Notes: generated from the sequence alone by a model not told the origin. Numbered from the stretch's first letter, positions 18,391-27,432 are shown. The stretch: DNA of 64,000 bases from Streptosporangium sandarakinum (GCF_013409935.1 NZ_JACCCO010000003.1:1302001-1366000); one strand, 5' to 3'. Made by a program: numbers and translations.

Positions 18391-19335
18391 ATGATTGATC
18401 CACTCGCCGACCTGTCCACCGAGCAGAGCGATCCGCGCTACGGCCAGATCGACAGGCTCTCGACCGAGCAGGTGGCCCGGCTGATGAACGCGGCCGACGC
18501 CACGGTGCCCGCCGCCGTGGCCACCGCCGTACCGGCGATCTCGGCCGCCATCGACGCCGTCGCCGACCGGATGCGGCGGGGCGGACGTCTGATCTACGTG
18601 GGCGCGGGGACCTCCGGCCGGCTGGCCGTGCTGGACGCCTCCGAGTGCCCGCCGACCTTCGGCACCGACCCCGAGGTGGTGCAGGGCGTCATCGCCGGCG
18701 GCGAGCCCGCGCTGACCCGTTCGGTCGAGGGCGCCGAGGACGACGACGCCGCCGGCGTCGCCGCCATCACCCGCCTGGAGGTGGGCCCGCTCGACTCGGT
18801 GATGGGCGTCTCCGCCAGCGGCCGGGCGCCGTTCGTGATCGGCGCGCTCGGCGAGGCGGAACGCCGCGGCGCGCTGACCGTCGGCCTGTCCTGCAACGCC
18901 GCCACCCCTCTGTCCGCGGCCGCCGCGCACCCGATCGAGGTCGTCGTCGGCCCGGAGGTGGTGACCGGCTCGACCCGTCTCAAGGCCGGGACCGCGCAGA
19001 AGCTGGTGCTGAACATGGTGTCCACCATCACCATGGTCAAACTGGGCCGCACCTACGGGAACACCATGATCGAGGTGTCGGCGATGAACTCCAAGCTGGA
19101 GGGCCGGGCCACCCGCATGGTCTCCGGCCTCACCGGCGCCGACCTCACCGCGGCCCGCGCCGCGCTGGAGGAGGCGGAGTGGAACGTCAAGGTCGCGGTG
19201 CTGGTGATCGAACACGGGATCGGCGCAGACGCGGCCCGGGACCTGCTCGCCGCGCACGGTGACCGGCTGGAGGACGCCCGGTCGGACGGTGCGGCGGTGG
19301 GGGAGCGGGCCACCGAGGACGTGCGGCATGCCTGA
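18391..19335 (+). CDS. murQ: N-acetylmuramic acid 6-phosphate etherase
   Basis: A 314-residue SIS-domain enzyme. It has IYVGAGTSGRLAVLDASECPPTF (residues 68-90, with catalytic Glu85), RSVEGAEDD (second acidic site near 113-116), MGVSASGRAPFVIGAL, and the C-terminal NVKVAVLVIEHG helix of MurQ proteins. It cleaves the D-lactyl ether of MurNAc-6-phosphate to give GlcNAc-6-phosphate and D-lactate in the cytoplasm. Length and order match E. coli and Bacillus MurQ. It is divergent from namZ and overlaps the next gene (serine hydrolase) by 8 bp, so the two are co-translated. No MurP-type PTS permease was seen in the window, so its substrate must come from kinases. Confidence 0.95.
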   Translation: MIDPLADLSTEQSDPRYGQIDRLSTEQVARLMNAADATVPAAVATAVPAISAAIDAVADRMRRGGRLIYVGAGTSGRLAVLDASECPPTFGTDPEVVQGVIAGGEPALTRSVEGAEDDDAAGVAAITRLEVGPLDSVMGVSASGRAPFVIGALGEAERRGALTVGLSCNAATPLSAAAAHPIEVVVGPEVVTGSTRLKAGTAQKLVLNMVSTITMVKLGRTYGNTMIEVSAMNSKLEGRATRMVSGLTGADLTAARAALEEAEWNVKVAVLVIEHGIGADAARDLLAAHGDRLEDARSDGAAVGERATEDVRHA

Positions 19336-20398
19336 CCGGCTCGGCGGCATACTGGCGGCGGCCGTACCGGACGCCTGCTCGGCGGCGGTCGCCGTGATCG
19401 CCGTCGGCGGCGACGTGGTGGCAGCCGCGGCGGCCGGGGAACTGGTCCGCCACGCCGACGCCTCCGGGAAACTCGCCGACGACCGCCCGCCCGCCCGCCG
19501 CGACTCGATCTTCGACCTGGCGTCCGTCACCAAGCTCTTCACCACGGCCGTCATCCTGTCGCTCGCCGAGGACGGCCTGCTCGGCCTGGACGAGCCGGTC
19601 GCCGCCCGGCTGCCCGGCGCGCCCGCCGGCGTCACCATGCGCCACCTGCTCACCCACACCGCCGGACTGCCGCCCAGCCGCGCCCCCGGCCACGAGGCCG
19701 CCGGCGACGGCTCCCGCGCCGCGCACCTCGCGCACGTCCTGGCCACGCCGCCCGCGGGCCCGCTCGGCGGCGGCTACGTCTACTCCGACGTGGGCATGAT
19801 CACCGCGGGCCGGGTGGCGGAGATCGCCGGGGGAGCGCCCCTGGACGAGCTGCTGCGGGCCCGGGTCACCGGCCCGCTCGGCCTGGCCGACACCGGCTAC
19901 CGGCCCGCGGCGGAACTGCGCCACCGGATCGCCGCCACCGAGGACCAGCCCGGGCGACCCGGATCCGGGTGCGTGCGCGGCGAGGTCCACGACGAGACCG
20001 CCTACGACCTGGGCGGCGTCGCCGGGCACGCCGGGATCTTCGCCACCGCCGACGACGTGCTGCGGTTCGCCGAGACCCTGCGCACCGGCGGCGCCCCGAT
20101 CCTGCGGCCGGAGTCGGTCGCCGAGATGACCCGCGACCAGGGGGTGCGCGGCGCGGCCTTCCGCCACGGGCTCGGTGTGCGGATCGGAGACCCGGCCATC
20201 GTCGGCCCGCTCGCCGACGCCTACGGCCACTCCGGCTTCACCGGCACGTCGGTGGTGGTGGACCCCGGCCGGGCGCTGACGGCCGTACTGCTGACCAACA
20301 ACGTCCACCCGCTGCGGGGCCGCGCGGGCATCCGCGACCTGCGCCACGCCGTCGCCGCCGAGGCGCTGCGCCTGTCGGCGGCCGGTGGACGCGGGTAG
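19328..20398 (+). CDS. Serine hydrolase of the beta-lactamase/AmiE (YbbE) family
   Basis: A 356-residue protein with the class-C beta-lactamase/penicillin-binding fold. The nucleophile motif is SVTK (residues 66-69, in FDLASVTKLFTT), the Tyr motif YSD (152-154, GGYVYSDVGM), and a late HSGFTGTS in place of KTG. No signal peptide is evident, so a cytoplasmic location is likely. In B. subtilis the homologous YbbE (AmiE) in the murQ-murR-murP-amiE-nagZ-namZ cluster removes peptides from MurNAc. The 8-bp overlap with murQ strongly supports the same role here, though esterase or peptidase activity remains possible. Confidence 0.85.
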   Translation: MPDRLGGILAAAVPDACSAAVAVIAVGGDVVAAAAAGELVRHADASGKLADDRPPARRDSIFDLASVTKLFTTAVILSLAEDGLLGLDEPVAARLPGAPAGVTMRHLLTHTAGLPPSRAPGHEAAGDGSRAAHLAHVLATPPAGPLGGGYVYSDVGMITAGRVAEIAGGAPLDELLRARVTGPLGLADTGYRPAAELRHRIAATEDQPGRPGSGCVRGEVHDETAYDLGGVAGHAGIFATADDVLRFAETLRTGGAPILRPESVAEMTRDQGVRGAAFRHGLGVRIGDPAIVGPLADAYGHSGFTGTSVVVDPGRALTAVLLTNNVHPLRGRAGIRDLRHAVAAEALRLSAAGGRG

Positions 20399-20414
20399 GT
20401 GCGATCATGGCGGG

Positions 20415-21170
20415 ATGACCGAGAACCCCCTCAGTGATCCCTCCGGAGCCGATGACCTCTCCGGCCGTCCCGGGAAGCCGACCCGCAGGGAGATCTCCGA
20501 CGCCGTCGGCGACGCCGGCTGGCGTTACATCCTCGGCGCGCTCCGCACGTCGGTGCCCGTGCCGTCGCTGGCGCGCGGGACCGACGTCGCCGCCCGGGCC
20601 GCCGCCGCGGCCGGTGACCGGGCCGACGGGAGCCTCTGGATGGACGTGCGCGGCGACCGGGTGGTCCTCACGCTCCAGTCGCTCGCGACGGCCGCGGTGA
20701 CACAGCGGGAGATCGAGCTCGCCCACCGGATCTCCGCCGCCGTGGGCGAGCTGGGCCTGCGCACCGGCCCGGAGACCACCGGCCAGGAGGTCGCCGGCCG
20801 GGAAGCCCGATCGGACCAGATCCTCGAGATCGCCATCGACGCGCTCGACATCGCCGCGGTCCGCCCGTTCTGGAAGGCCGTCATGGGCTACACCGACGAG
20901 GCCGGCGCGACCGGCCCCGAGGACCCGCTCGTCGATCCGGTGGGCCAGGGCCCGGCGATCTGGTTCCAGCAGATGGACGCCCCGCGGCCCCAGCGCAACC
21001 GGATCCACTTCGACGTCTCCGTCCCCCACGACGAGGCGCCGCACCGCATCCGGGCCGCGCTGGCCGCCGGGGGAGTGCTGGTGTCCGACTCCGGGGCGCC
21101 CGCCTTCTGGGTCCTGGCCGACGCCGAGGGCAACGAGGCGTGCGTGACGACCTGGCAGGGCCGCGACTGA
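20415..21170 (+). CDS. Fusion of a PCD-like domain and a VOC domain
   Basis: A 251-residue protein. Residues ~25-125 resemble pterin-4a-carbinolamine dehydratase: WRYILGALRTSVPV and TQREIELAHRISAAVGELGL align with its LTERDIALA helix. The catalytic HHP triad is not visible, so dehydratase activity is unlikely. Residues ~135-250 are a glyoxalase/VOC-like domain (ILEIAIDALDIAAVRPFWKAVMGY ... HFDVSVPHDEAPHRIRAALAAGG ... DAEGNEACVTTW). This architecture recurs in actinobacteria; its function is unknown. ATG 20415 lies 17 bp after the serine hydrolase stop, possibly in the same transcript. Confidence 0.75.
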   Translation: MTENPLSDPSGADDLSGRPGKPTRREISDAVGDAGWRYILGALRTSVPVPSLARGTDVAARAAAAAGDRADGSLWMDVRGDRVVLTLQSLATAAVTQREIELAHRISAAVGELGLRTGPETTGQEVAGREARSDQILEIAIDALDIAAVRPFWKAVMGYTDEAGATGPEDPLVDPVGQGPAIWFQQMDAPRPQRNRIHFDVSVPHDEAPHRIRAALAAGGVLVSDSGAPAFWVLADAEGNEACVTTWQGRD

Positions 21171-21317
21171 CCCGCCGCTCAGGGGGCCCGCACGGAGGGC
21201 CGGAAATCTCTCCGGATTCCTCCGGCGGGCATGTCAAGAGGGCGGCCCCGGCTCCGACCCATGGGTGTACCGGCCGGATCGGGCGGAGCAGCGACACATG
21301 ATCCTTGGAGTGACGAC

Positions 21318-22187
21318 ATGAAGAACGCGAAGACGGACAGCCTGCCGGTGCCGGGCGCGAACCTCTACTACGAGGTCCGCGGCTCCGGCCCCGTCCTGCT
21401 GCTGATCTGCGGCGGTGTCTATGACGCCGCCGGGTACGCGGGCCTGGCCGACCGGCTCGCCGACCGGTACACGGTGGTCACCTACGACCGGCGCGGCAAC
21501 TCGCGCAGCCCCCTCGACGGGCCGCCGGAGCCGCAGAGCATCGCCGTCCACGCCGACGACGCCAACCGCCTGCTGACGGCCGTGGGCGTCACCGAGGACG
21601 AGCCGGCCTGCGTCTTCGGCAACAGCTCCGGTGCGGTGATCGGCCTGGAGCTGGCCGCCCGCCACCCCGGGCGGGTCCGCGCGATGGTCGCCCACGAGCC
21701 GCCCGTCTTCGAGCTGCTGCCCGACCGCGACCACTGGCGCGCCCTCATGCGGGACGTGGCGGACGCCTTCCGCGAGGGAGGCGCCGGGCAGGCGATGGGG
21801 GTCTTCGCCATGGGGATGGGGATGGGCGGCGAAGACGCCGGGGACGGGGACACCGGTCAGGGCGACGCCGCCGCACCGCAGGGGGAGCCGGACGCTGAGA
21901 CCGCCGCGATCATGGCCCGCACGGCGGCGAACATGGAGTTCTTCATCGGATACGAGGTGCCGCCGTTCTCCGGCCACACCCCCGACCTCGACGCGCTCCG
22001 GGCCTCCGGGGTTCGGGTGGTGACGGCGGTGGGGGAGGCGTCGGAGGGCGAGCCGCCGTACCGGGCGACCCTAGCCCTGGCCGAGCGGCTGGGCGGGCGG
22101 CCCGAGGTGTTCCCCGGCGACCACGGGGGCTTCGGCGCCGAGGCCGAGGCGTTCGCCGCCCGGCTGCGCGAGGTGCTCCCGGCCTGA
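21318..22187 (+). CDS. Alpha/beta hydrolase
   Basis: A 289-residue alpha/beta hydrolase. The nucleophile elbow is GNSSG (Ser103), the oxyanion region is LLLICGGVYDAAGY, the DRRGNSRS strand is visible, and a late FPGDHGGF supplies the probable catalytic His. A Met/Gly-rich insertion (GVFAMGMGMGGEDAGDGD) falls in the cap region. Substrate unknown. ATG 21318 follows TTGGAG. It appears monocistronic, with ~145 bp before it. Confidence 0.85.
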   Translation: MKNAKTDSLPVPGANLYYEVRGSGPVLLLICGGVYDAAGYAGLADRLADRYTVVTYDRRGNSRSPLDGPPEPQSIAVHADDANRLLTAVGVTEDEPACVFGNSSGAVIGLELAARHPGRVRAMVAHEPPVFELLPDRDHWRALMRDVADAFREGGAGQAMGVFAMGMGMGGEDAGDGDTGQGDAAAPQGEPDAETAAIMARTAANMEFFIGYEVPPFSGHTPDLDALRASGVRVVTAVGEASEGEPPYRATLALAERLGGRPEVFPGDHGGFGAEAEAFAARLREVLPA

Positions 22188-22368
22188 CGGCGATCCCTGC
22201 GGGCACGGGCGCCATCGGCCGGGAGGCGGGCGCCCGTCCGGAGCGTCCCCGTCGGCCGATGACGCGCACGGGACGCCCCCGGCCGGTGACGCGCGCGGGA
22301 CGCCCTCGCCCGGTGGCCCGGCCCGGGACGGCGAGACCTCCGGACCGATGACCCGCCCGGGGCGGATC

Positions 22369-23238
22369 TCAGACCGGCCACGCGCCGAGGAAGCGGCGCA
22401 GTTCGGCGGCCAGCTCGGCCGGGGCCTCCTCGGCCATGTGGTGGCCGGAGTCGATCGAGGCACCGCGGACGTCGCCGGCCCAGTCACGCCAGATCGCCGG
22501 CGGATCGCCGTAGAGGTCCTCCATGTCGTCCCGCTCGGACCACAGGAACAGGACCGGGCAGGTGATCTTTCGGTCCGCCCGGCGGTCGGCGTCGTCGGCG
22601 GCCCGGTCGACGCCGAGCCCCGCGCGGTAGTCCTCGCACATCGCGTGGACGGTGGCCGGGTCGTGGATCGCCCGCCGGTAGTCCTCGTACGCCTCGGCGC
22701 CCATCTGCTCCGGCGTCGCCCGGTACCAGGCGTCGGGATCGGCGCTGATCACCCGCTCGGCGGGCTTGTCGGTCTGCCCGAGGAAGAACCAGTGCCACCA
22801 CGCGGCGGCGAACCGGGCGTCGGCCCGGTCGAGCGCCTCGCCGATCGGCACCGCGTCCATCACGACGAGGCGGGCGGCGGCGTCCGGGTGGTCCATCGCC
22901 ACCCGCTGCGCCACGTAGGCGCCCCGGTCGTGGCCGGCGACGGCGAACCGCTCGTGGCCGAGCGCGCGCATCAGCGCCACGCAGTCGCGGGCCATCGCCC
23001 GCTTGGAGTAGGGCTCGTGATCGGGGGTGGTCGGCGGTTTCGACGAGCGGCCGTAGCCGCGCAGGTCCGGGCAGACCACGGTGAAGCCGTCCGTGAGCAG
23101 CGGCGCGACCCGATGCCAGGTCGCGTGGGTGCGGGGGTGGCCGTGCAGGAGCAGCAGCGGCGGCCCGGAGCCGCCGTGCCGGACGAACAGCTCCGCCTCG
23201 CCGGTGTCGACCCGCTCCTCGGCGAACCCCTCGAACAT
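22369..23238 (-). CDS. Alpha/beta hydrolase of the fluoroacetate dehalogenase/epoxide hydrolase type
   Basis: A 289-residue enzyme with an Asp nucleophile instead of Ser: AGHDRGAYVA (Asp104). It has HGHPRTHATW, DLRGYGRSSKP, the halide/cap pair His149-Trp150 in WWHWFF, and the C-terminal SGHHMAEEAP carrying the catalytic His. The HDRG motif and the HW pair match fluoroacetate dehalogenase-like proteins, which hydrolyse haloacids or epoxides; close relatives may act on other esters. ATG 23238 was chosen over an upstream ATG (23301) because the upstream part is not homologous. It is convergent with the previous hydrolase. Confidence 0.85.
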   Translation of the reverse strand: MFEGFAEERVDTGEAELFVRHGGSGPPLLLLHGHPRTHATWHRVAPLLTDGFTVVCPDLRGYGRSSKPPTTPDHEPYSKRAMARDCVALMRALGHERFAVAGHDRGAYVAQRVAMDHPDAAARLVVMDAVPIGEALDRADARFAAAWWHWFFLGQTDKPAERVISADPDAWYRATPEQMGAEAYEDYRRAIHDPATVHAMCEDYRAGLGVDRAADDADRRADRKITCPVLFLWSERDDMEDLYGDPPAIWRDWAGDVRGASIDSGHHMAEEAPAELAAELRRFLGAWPV

Positions 23239-23615
23239 CCCGTGTCTCCCTCCGGTCGCGGATCCGGTCGAAAGGCCCCTTCCAGCCGGCGCGAGATCCA
23301 AACCGCAGATCGCGCGGCGCCTTCCGCGACCGGCCGCGTCCCGCGCGCCGTCGTGACGCGCCCGTCCGCCTCCGCCCGTCCGCCTTTCCCCGTCCGCCTC
23401 GACCGTCCGCCTCCGCCCGTCGCTCGGTCATGGCCGCCGTTCCGCCGCGCCGCCGTTCTGTTGTGCGAGGACGCGTCATCACGGCGTCACGGGACCGTTC
23501 CAGGCGGTTTTCCTGCTCTTCGGCTCGAAGATCTTTATGTGCAATTTCACATATGACATCTTCTCTGTACGGGCGCTCGGCACGGGGCCGGGCCCCGTTC
23601 CATTGGAGGAATTCG
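23239..23615. other. Intergenic region with a palindromic site
   Basis: About 375 bp between two divergent genes. It becomes AT-rich from 23500 on and holds an 18-bp palindrome (23536-23553) about 65 bp before the secreted-protein start. No gene was seen. Confidence 0.5.
23536..23553. promoter_or_regulatory. 18-bp palindrome, possible operator
   Basis: TATGTG-N6-CACATA has perfect 6-bp arms and lies in an AT-rich patch upstream of the secreted-protein gene. It resembles Crp-type sites, but the spacer is 2 bp short of the TGTG-N8-CACA form, so the binder is unknown. Confidence 0.4.
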
Positions 23616-24098
23616 ATGAACCAGATCGCCAAGCGTGGTCTCGCGTTCCTGGCGGCGGGGACGGTCGTGGCCGGGGGGCTCGCCACGGCCGCCCCCGCGT
23701 CGGCCGCGACCCTCACGACGACGACCACGTGCAGCACCTCGGGACCGATCCAGGGCCTGAACGTCAAGGCGTGCGCGGACGTCACCGGCGACCGGGTACG
23801 CGTGTACGGGATCGTCGGCGCCCTCGGCATCTCCGAGCCGCCGGTCAACCCCCGCGACGTCGGCGCGGAGGTCTCCGGCGCGATCGTCGGCGGCCTCTTC
23901 CTCGGCTCCGGGCACCGGGCCCTGAGCATCTGGAACAACGTCTTCACCGTCGAGGGCGTCACCACGACCGTGGCCTCCGGGTCCACGGTCCGCGCCACGG
24001 TGACGATCACCCCCGGCCCCGCGGGCCCCGGAGGCGGAGGCGGCACGCCCCTGCCCGGCCCGACGTCCGTCTCCGTGGACGTGCCCGTCGTCTACTGA
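23616..24098 (+). CDS. Small secreted protein of unknown function
   Basis: A 160-residue protein with a clear signal peptide (MNQIAKRGLAFLAAGTVVAG, cleavage after AAPASA near residue 30). The mature part is Thr/Val-rich, has two Cys (TTCSTSG and VKACADV) that may form a disulfide, and ends in a Pro/Gly-rich linker and a short VSVDVPVVY strand. It looks like a small beta-sandwich exoprotein. GGAGG lies 6 bp before ATG 23616. No close family is recognised. A palindrome upstream suggests regulated expression. Confidence 0.75.
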   Translation: MNQIAKRGLAFLAAGTVVAGGLATAAPASAATLTTTTTCSTSGPIQGLNVKACADVTGDRVRVYGIVGALGISEPPVNPRDVGAEVSGAIVGGLFLGSGHRALSIWNNVFTVEGVTTTVASGSTVRATVTITPGPAGPGGGGGTPLPGPTSVSVDVPVVY

Positions 24099-24198
24099 CC
24101 GGCCCGGATGACCGGCTCGGATGGGCGACTCGGGTGACCGGCTCGGGGGACCGGCCGGGTCGTCGGGCCGGCGGGAGCGCGCGACCGCGGTCGCGCGC

Positions 24199-24243
24199 TT
24201 CCGCGCGTTCGGCTTCCGCGCGTTCGGCTTCCGCGCGGTTCCG
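24199..24243. repeat. Three tandem 15-bp repeats
   Basis: TTCCGCGCGTTCGGC occurs at 24199-24213 and 24214-24228, with a third partial copy. It lies in the non-coding space between convergent genes and is followed by related degenerate words up to 24290. Confidence 0.75.
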
Positions 24244-24288
24244 GACCCGGAGCTTCCACGCGTTCCGGGTCCGAAGCTCCCGCGTGTT

Positions 24289-24320
24289 CCGTGCGTCCGG
24301 CGGGTTCGCCGGACGCACGG
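24289..24320. terminator. Bidirectional terminator hairpin
   Basis: CCGTGCGTCCGGC (24289-24301), loop GGGTTC and GCCGGACGCACGG (24308-24320) form a perfect 13-bp stem between the convergent secreted-protein gene and ABC operon 2. It is close to the end of the last ATPase gene. Confidence 0.65.
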
Positions 24321-24335
24321 AGGCGAGCGACGCCG

Positions 24336-25343
24336 TCAGCCGGCGAAGTGGCAGGCCACCTCCCTCTCTCCCGGTCCGTGGATTTCGAGCGGAGGGGCCT
24401 CGGCCCGGCAGACGTCCCGGGCCATGGCGCAGCGCGGGTTGAAGGAGCAGCCCGGGGGCGGGTCGGCCGGGCTGGGAGGGTCGCCCGGCAGGACGATCCG
24501 CTCGCGGACGAGTTCCACCTCGGGGTCGGGGACCGGTACGGCCGACAGCAGGGCCCGGGTGTAGGGGTGTGCCGGGGCGGTGTAGACGGCGTCGCGGGAG
24601 CCGATCTCCACGACGCGGCCGAGATACATCACCGCGACCCGGTCGCACACGTGCCGCACCACCGACAGGTCGTGGGCGATGAACAGGTACGCCAGGTCCA
24701 ACTCCCGCTGAAGGTCGGCGAGCAGGTTGACGATCTGCGCCTGGATCGACACGTCCAGCGCCGAGACCGGTTCGTCGCAGACGATCAGCCTGGGTCGGGA
24801 CGCCAACGCGCGGGCGATGCCGATGCGCTGGGCCTGGCCGCCGGAGAACTCGTGCGGGTAGCGGTCGGCGTGCTCCGCGCCCAGGCCGACCATCTCCAGA
24901 AGCTCGATCACACCGCGCCGGTCCAGCAGCCGCGTCGGGCCGGAGACGATCCGCTCGACGGTCTGGCGGGGGTTCAGCGACGCGAACGGGTCCTGGAAGA
25001 TCATCTGTATGTCGCGGCGGAACGGGCGCATGTCGCGCGGGCCGAGCCGGGTGATGTCGCGGCCGTCGAAGACGACGGTGCCGCCGGTGGGCTCCAGCAG
25101 CCGGACGATCATCCGGCCGGTGGTGGACTTGCCGCAGCCGGACTCCCCGACCAGGCCGAGGGTCTCTCCCGGCCACACGTCGAAGGTGACGCCGTCCACG
25201 GCCCTGACCCCGTTCCGCTTCCCGAAGGTCATCCGCAGGTCCCGTACGGACAGCAACGGCGTGGACCGGCGCCCGGCGTCCGGCGCCGCGTCGGGTACGG
25301 TGCCCGGCGCGCCGTCCGGGCGGGTGGGCGGCGCTCCGGTCAT
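24336..25343 (-). CDS. ABC transporter ATP-binding protein (DppF type)
   Basis: A 335-residue ATPase. Walker [10 protein letters not shown] (65-73), Q-loop [12 protein letters not shown], signature FSGGQAQRIGIARAL, Walker B LIVCDEPVSALD, and the OppF C-terminal CSFNPRCAMARDVC. The first ~30 residues are Pro/Ala/Asp-rich. FQDP Q-loops and the DEPVSALD box are typical of dipeptide/oligopeptide importers. Last gene of operon 2; it overlaps the preceding ATPase gene by 4 bp and is followed by a strong hairpin. Confidence 0.92.
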   Translation of the reverse strand: MTGAPPTRPDGAPGTVPDAAPDAGRRSTPLLSVRDLRMTFGKRNGVRAVDGVTFDVWPGETLGLVGESGCGKSTTGRMIVRLLEPTGGTVVFDGRDITRLGPRDMRPFRRDIQMIFQDPFASLNPRQTVERIVSGPTRLLDRRGVIELLEMVGLGAEHADRYPHEFSGGQAQRIGIARALASRPRLIVCDEPVSALDVSIQAQIVNLLADLQRELDLAYLFIAHDLSVVRHVCDRVAVMYLGRVVEIGSRDAVYTAPAHPYTRALLSAVPVPDPEVELVRERIVLPGDPPSPADPPPGCSFNPRCAMARDVCRAEAPPLEIHGPGEREVACHFAG

Positions 25344-26446
25344 CGTGGGCCTCCGAGGGTTCCGGTCAGGTGGCAGGCCGTACGGTGGACCGGGCCAGCC
25401 GGAGCGCCTTCCGGGCCGACCGGACGGAGCGCGCGGCCCGTATGGATCTCCCGGATCTCGTGGATCTCAAGGGGCCCGCGGAACTCGCGAAGCTCAGGCG
25501 CCTCGGTGACGCAGGCGTCTTCGGGGGTCGCGGCGTAGCGGGCGCAGCGGGGGTGGAACCGGCAGCCGGGCGGCGGCGCGAGCAGCGACGGCGGGCTGCC
25601 GGGGATGGCCCGCAGCCGTCCCCCGGCGGCCGGGCCCGCCGCGCCCCCGGCGGCCGGATCCGGTGAGCCTTCCGCGCTTCCGGCCGTCAGGCGGGGGGCG
25701 GAGGCGAGCAGGCCCTGCGTGTAGGGGTGACGGGGAGCCCTGAAGATCTCCCGCACCGGGGCGTGCTCGACGGTGCGGCCGCCGTACATCACCAGGACCT
25801 CGTCGGCGACCCGCGCCACGACGCCCAGGTCATGGGTGATCAACATGACGGCGATGCCGCGGTCCTGCTGGATTCTCTTGATCAGTTCGAGGATCTGCGC
25901 CTGCACGGTCACGTCCAGGGCGGTGGTCGGCTCGTCGGCGATGAGCAGGTCCGGCTCGCAGGACAGGGCCATCGCGATCATCACGCGCTGCCGCATGCCG
26001 CCGGAGAAACGGTGGGGGTGCTCGCCCGCGCGCCGCCTCGGCTCGGGGATGCCCACCTCGGCCAGCATCTCCACCGCGCGTTCCCGCGCCACCCGGCGCG
26101 AGGCGCGCAGGTGCAGCCGGTACGCCTCGGCGATCTGCTCGCCGACGGTGTAGAAGGGGTGCAGCGACGACAGCGGATCCTGGAAGACCATCGCCATCCT
26201 GCGGCCGCGCAGTTCGCGGAGGCGTGAGGCGGGCGCGCCCACCAGTTCCTCGCCGTCGAAGACGATCGAGCCGGAGACGGCCGCCTCGCGGTGCAGGCCC
26301 ATGATCGCCAGCGACGACACCGACTTGCCGGAGCCGGACTCGCCGACGACGCCGAGCGTGCGGCCCCGGTCCAGGTCGAAGCCGATCCCGTCCACCGCGG
26401 TCCCGGCGGGGAACGCGACCCGCAGGTCTCTCACTCGCAGGATCAC
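25340..26446 (-). CDS. ABC transporter ATP-binding protein (DppD type)
   Basis: A 368-residue ATPase starting at a GTG that overlaps the permease stop by 4 bp (GTGA). Walker [10 protein letters not shown] (35-43), Q-loop MVFQDPLSSLHP, signature FSGGMRQRVMIAMAL, Walker [13 protein letters not shown], and the C-terminal CRFHPRCARYAATPEDAC motif. A Gly/Ala/Pro insert (residues ~285-310) and an unusual C-terminal extension rich in Glu/Ile/His (EFRGPLEIHEIREIHTG) set it apart from standard DppD. It forms the ATPase dimer with the downstream DppF-type subunit. Confidence 0.92.
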   Translation of the reverse strand: MILRVRDLRVAFPAGTAVDGIGFDLDRGRTLGVVGESGSGKSVSSLAIMGLHREAAVSGSIVFDGEELVGAPASRLRELRGRRMAMVFQDPLSSLHPFYTVGEQIAEAYRLHLRASRRVARERAVEMLAEVGIPEPRRRAGEHPHRFSGGMRQRVMIAMALSCEPDLLIADEPTTALDVTVQAQILELIKRIQQDRGIAVMLITHDLGVVARVADEVLVMYGGRTVEHAPVREIFRAPRHPYTQGLLASAPRLTAGSAEGSPDPAAGGAAGPAAGGRLRAIPGSPPSLLAPPPGCRFHPRCARYAATPEDACVTEAPELREFRGPLEIHEIREIHTGRALRPVGPEGAPAGPVHRTACHLTGTLGGPR

Positions 26447-27432
26447 GCGTACCTCACACGGGGGTCGATCACCGCGTAGACGAGGTCCACGCCGAGGTTG
26501 GCCAGGGTGATGAAGAATGCCGCCAGCAGGGTGACGCCGAGCACGACGGGCTGGTCGGCCTTGAAGATCGCGTCGTAGGTGAGCTGGCCGACGCCGGGCA
26601 GTCCGAAGACGTGCTCGGTGATGACGGCCCCGGCGAGCAGCCCGCCCAGGTCCATGCCGAAGATCGTCACGATGGGGGTGAGCGCCGAGCGCAGGCCGTG
26701 CTTGGTGACGACGGTCCGCTCGTACAGGCCCTTGGCGCGGGCCGTTCTGATGTACGGCTCCGCCATCGTCTCGATCATCGAGGCCCGGGTGAGCCGGGCG
26801 TACATGGCGGCGTACAGGCTGGCGAGCGTCATCCAGGGCAGCAGCAGGTTGCCAGCCCAGGCGGCCGGGCCCTCGGAGATCGGCCGGTAGTCGGGGTAGG
26901 GCAGCCATTCGAGTCGCTGGACCAGGACCAGCAGCAGCATCATCGCGGTGAAGTAGACCGGTGCCGAGGCGGAGGCCAGCGTGGCCGCCATGAGCGAGCG
27001 GTCGAGCGTGGTCCCCCGGCGCAGGGCGGCGACCAGCCCGACGGCCAGGCCGCCGGCCAGCCAGAGCACGGCCGCGCCGAGGGCCAGCGAGACGCTCACC
27101 GGCAGGCGGTCGGTCAGCAGGTCCCAGACGGGCAGCGCGTTCTGGTAGGAGTAGCCGAAACAGGGGACCGAGCACTCCAGCGCGGCCGGGCCGTCGCCCA
27201 GCGTGCGGCCGGTGAAGATGCCGGCCACGTAGCCGCCGAACTGCTCGTACACCGGCCTGTCCAGGCCCATCTGCGTGCGCACCAGCGCCACCTGCTCGGG
27301 GGTGCAGGTCTTGCCGCAGGCGTGGGCGGCCGGGTCCGAGGGGAGCACGTAGAAGACGGCGAAGGTCACCGCGCAGATGACGAGCAGCACGCCCGCCACC
27401 GCGGCGAGCCGCCGCAGCAGGTAGCGGGTCAT
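26443..27432 (-). CDS. ABC transporter permease (DppB type)
   Basis: A 329-residue permease. First helix MTRYLLRRLAAVAGVLLVICAVTFAVFYVLPSDP, then CGKTCTPEQVALVRTQMGLDRPVYEQF as the extracytoplasmic part (with Cys residues that may form disulfides), and the docking loop YIRTARAKGLYERTVVTKHGLRSALTP. The C-terminus is VIDPRVRYA. It overlaps the upstream permease by 4 bp and the downstream ATPase by 4 bp, so all genes of this operon are translationally linked. Confidence 0.92.
   Translation of the reverse strand: MTRYLLRRLAAVAGVLLVICAVTFAVFYVLPSDPAAHACGKTCTPEQVALVRTQMGLDRPVYEQFGGYVAGIFTGRTLGDGPAALECSVPCFGYSYQNALPVWDLLTDRLPVSVSLALGAAVLWLAGGLAVGLVAALRRGTTLDRSLMAATLASASAPVYFTAMMLLLVLVQRLEWLPYPDYRPISEGPAAWAGNLLLPWMTLASLYAAMYARLTRASMIETMAEPYIRTARAKGLYERTVVTKHGLRSALTPIVTIFGMDLGGLLAGAVITEHVFGLPGVGQLTYDAIFKADQPVVLGVTLLAAFFITLANLGVDLVYAVIDPRVRYA

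Noticed and set aside
17121-20398. PTS permease MurP in the salvage cluster
   Set aside because: No EIIB/EIIC-type protein is encoded in the window; uptake must be by other means or encoded elsewhere.
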